A DNA stretch of 64,000 nt from Mugil cephalus (taxonomy: Eukaryota; Chordata; Actinopteri; Mugiliformes; Mugilidae): contig NC_061786.1 in NCBI RefSeq assembly GCF_022458985.1, forward strand, positions 22,135,974 to 22,199,973, written 5' to 3'. Position 1 is the first letter of the stretch. Every line of letters begins with the position of its first letter. The position numbers and the translations under genes were made by a program. The notes under the pieces are model-generated. The model was given only the letters and a program-made list of their open reading frames with translations, did no database searches and was not told where the DNA came from. Of the stretch, positions 61,418 through 64,000 are shown one piece after another.

Positions 61418-64000
61418 GTCCAGTGAGTCGATGCTGATTAAATGATCGATGAGTTACTTCAGTTACTTCAAACTAAACCAAACTCTTCTTCTTCAGGTTT
61501 CACATCAAACCTGTTTGTTCACATGAAAACTCTCCGGAGCTGAACTCGTCCCCTGAACTCGACGCGTTGCCACGTTTCTGAGTCTCGTTTTGCTTTTTTA
61601 AACCACATCCAGGTGTATTTATAGCTCCCTGCCTCAGACATGTATGTAAATGTCACACTGCTTCAGGGCGTCCCAGATTTTCCTTAAATGCTACGAGGTG
61701 TTATTTATGTATTTTAAGAGGCTCTGATTAAGATTCTGATGCTGTTTCTGGAGGTTTGGAGTCAAATAAAGGGCAGAGAAATAACTTTTTAAAAAACTGT
61801 GCAGAGGAGCCTAATTACAGCTGCAGCACGAGTCTTTGCCCCAGTTATTATCTGTGACGCCGGCTACGAAGGAAGTAGAAGAGCAATTGTTATTTTTATT
61901 TTATTTTATTTTTTTGTTCAGTTCAGATATTGCACAACATGGCAAGAAACGAATCATTAATTTGCTCTTTTAAAACACTTACATAGGTCATGTTAAAGGC
62001 CGTGTAAAATTCACTTGTGCCCAAAGGATATGGGAGCTAGTAAAACCTGCTAAGCTAACTAGCTTTTTTCTTCATGGTGGAGTTTCTCCATTGATCTTTA
62101 TAGAATTAAATTAAAAAAAAGAGGCTAAAATGTAACAAATTAAAAGAAAACAACAATTAAACAGTTTCAGCTTTACTTATAGTACTTTACTTAGTAGACG
62201 TCCATCTTGGAAGCCGCTAAAATACGCTAGGCTAACTAGCTTTGTCTGCGTGATGGAACCGCTAAAATACGCTAGGCTAACTAGCTTTGTCCGCGTGATG
62301 GAGCCTTTTTTTTCCTCCTTTTATTTATATAACATGAAACTTTAAAAAAAAAAAAGAGGTTAAAATACAAAAGAATGTAATAAATACATTTAGAAAAAAC
62401 ATGTGAAGCTTTGTAGATTGCACAGTGGAGGCGGCCATCTTGTTTACAAAACATTTGTTGGAATTGTAAGTTGTGAAGCGTGAAATAAAAGTGGCACAGT
62501 GAACGTTTGTGAATACTGTGAACGTCTGACCTACGTTCTTGGAAGTTTGGACTTGACAGGTTTGTTTTCTGAAGTCCAAACTCTGGAGGACACACGGCGG
62601 CCATTTTGAACTTGGTCAGATGTCTATTTGGAACTGAAAAAATTAAATCCAGCGACTGACGACGTTTCACAAGAACAGTGTGATACATACTGATAAACGC
62701 CCAGTGTCTAATTTCGCGGCTAACCCTGCTAGCGTTTAATAGCTCATAAATAACAGCCTGTGCCAAAACGTTCCTGTTGGAACTCGTCGTTTCGTCGAGT
62801 GTTTGTTTGTTATGGGAGAGCAGGTATTATACGTTGGGACAAATGATGGTGCAGGTAGCGCCCTCCCTTAAATGATTTTAAGCTCTTTGTCTGGACTCAA
62901 ACTGGAGATGTTGCGGTTACATTGTTGGCGTCTTAATCCGTTGATCCACGAAGACGCCACCTTATTGCACATGTAATTGTTTGGATTAAAGGGAGGATTA
63001 TTCAGAGAACAAAATATAGGCGGAGACTTTGACACAGGCTGATTTGTCACAACAGAAAAAAAAGATTTTCTCCCTCTGGATGTGCATTAACTTAACATTA
63101 ACTTCAGGATTGTAGTGAAAGAGAAACCAGATCGACCTCATCTCCACCTCCTGCAACATCAACATTAAAACTAAACAAAAACAACAAGTCTGCACCTACG
63201 GCTATAAAACTTAAGCTGCAACTGTGTAAATAGACTGTTTTTTTCTCTAGAATGTTTATTTTGTATGTTTTTATCTTATTTTATTCCTTTACACTTAATT
63301 TAATTTAATTTAATTTATCTTATGTGTGTTAAAGAGGAAAACTGTTTTTTGATTCTTCTCTATGATGAAACATGTTGTTTCATCAACAAAACAACAATTT
63401 TATTTCTTTTTAACAGTATATTCATTGAGTTTTTCCACATATAATGCGCACAAACATTTATCAACACCTCACACCCACAATCAAACACTCAGGTTAAAGA
63501 AAATGACACATACATACATAAATTAGATAATAAGAAAATAAATAAATATACAAATACAATTTCCATCATTTAAATCAAAAAAGCCTGGATAATGTAACAC
63601 TTTATCAATTATATTGGTTATTTCAGTTATTGTTAATCTTATTAGGCTCCTATTTTATTCAGTAAAAACACAATTTTTTGCATCAATTTTTATTTTTTAA
63701 TTGATTTTGTAATAATAATATGACATCGTGACACAGTGAAATGAAACAGCGTTTTAACAGAAACAAATCCACAGGGTTTTCATGAGTGTTCCTAATGTTC
63801 TGGCCGGTATGACTGTACCCACCAGCTGGTTGTTGTCTTTTGTTTTCTTTGTTGGTTTTGAGACTCGTAAAATGTTTAAAAACCACAAACCACGCGTCCA
63901 GATGTGTTTGAGCGACGACGACGATGACGATGGTTCGGTGTCGTTCTGACACGCTGACGTTGGCTCGTCGCCGGTTTCTGATCCGTGAAAACAACGAGAC

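Larger units (their letters stand above)
57215..64000 (+). other. brf1: brf1 intron 3 (incomplete)
   Basis: At least 6.8 kb. It contains GGGA units (57444-57470), GCTAA units (57610-57628), a TG run (57689-57756), a C run (57831-57846) and the GGAA array (57995-61417). A two-copy repeat of CGCTAAAATACGCTAGGCTA followed by ACTAGCTTTGT lies at 62214-62303. 63300-63720 is AT-rich with a TTTAA run at 63298-63318. A 161-codon minus-strand frame at 62281-62766 shows no known domain and I do not call it a gene. Confidence 0.7.

Noticed and set aside
62281..62766. 161-codon minus-strand frame in the brf1 intron
   Set aside because: No recognisable domain, mixed low-complexity ends, and it overlaps a local two-copy repeat. 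It does not encode the next brf1 exon, which should contain HIHHLGNQLQL-like sequence on the + strand.
63760..63830. Possible Tc1-like terminus (GAGTGTTCCTAATGTTCTGGCC)
   Set aside because: Resembles a fish MITE end, but no inverted partner lies within the window, so it is not called.

Overview
This is vertebrate nuclear DNA, almost certainly from a teleost fish. It shows three split genes with GT-AG introns, long AT-rich introns and large microsatellite and minisatellite arrays. It also carries relics of fish-type DNA transposons (Tc1/Sleeping Beauty-like, hAT-like) and a tRNA-derived SINE-like piece. The species cannot be named from the sequence alone.

All three genes lie on the + strand in the order klc1 - zfyve21 - brf1 (5' end only). 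(1) Kinesin light chain 1: 15 coding exons from 7207 to 37608 join without a frame break into a 641-residue protein. A CpG-rich noncoding first exon probably ends at 1266. (2) ZFYVE21, a FYVE-finger/PH-like endosomal protein: 7 constitutive coding exons from 42976 to 51053 give 226 residues. A frame-neutral 54-nt cassette exon at 46234-46287 would give 244. (3) BRF1, the TFIIB-related subunit of TFIIIB: only the first two coding exons (56305-57214) are present, and the rest lies beyond the right edge.

Layout: 1-1266 hAT-like relic and klc1 promoter/first exon; 1267-37608 klc1 exons and introns; 37609-42840 klc1 3' UTR/intergenic; 42840-51053 zfyve21 with a compact promoter; 51054-55300 zfyve21 3' UTR/intergenic; 55300-64000 brf1 5' part, dominated by a 3.4-kb GGAA polypurine array in its second coding intron. 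The genes have unrelated jobs (anterograde transport, endosome/adhesion signalling, RNA polymerase III initiation). They are independent neighbours, not an operon-like system.

The most unusual content is repetitive. A 28-36-bp minisatellite recurs in introns of both klc1 and zfyve21, once as an 827-bp higher-order duplication and once between roughly 90-bp direct repeats. The GGAA array carries many embedded splice-donor-like GTGAG words. There is a perfect 20-bp-arm palindrome in klc1 intron 15. Several splice sites are set up for alternative isoforms: tandem donors 27 nt apart, a stop codon overlapping a donor, and a cassette exon behind a long CCT tract. Intron and exon numbers below count the noncoding first exon as exon 1.
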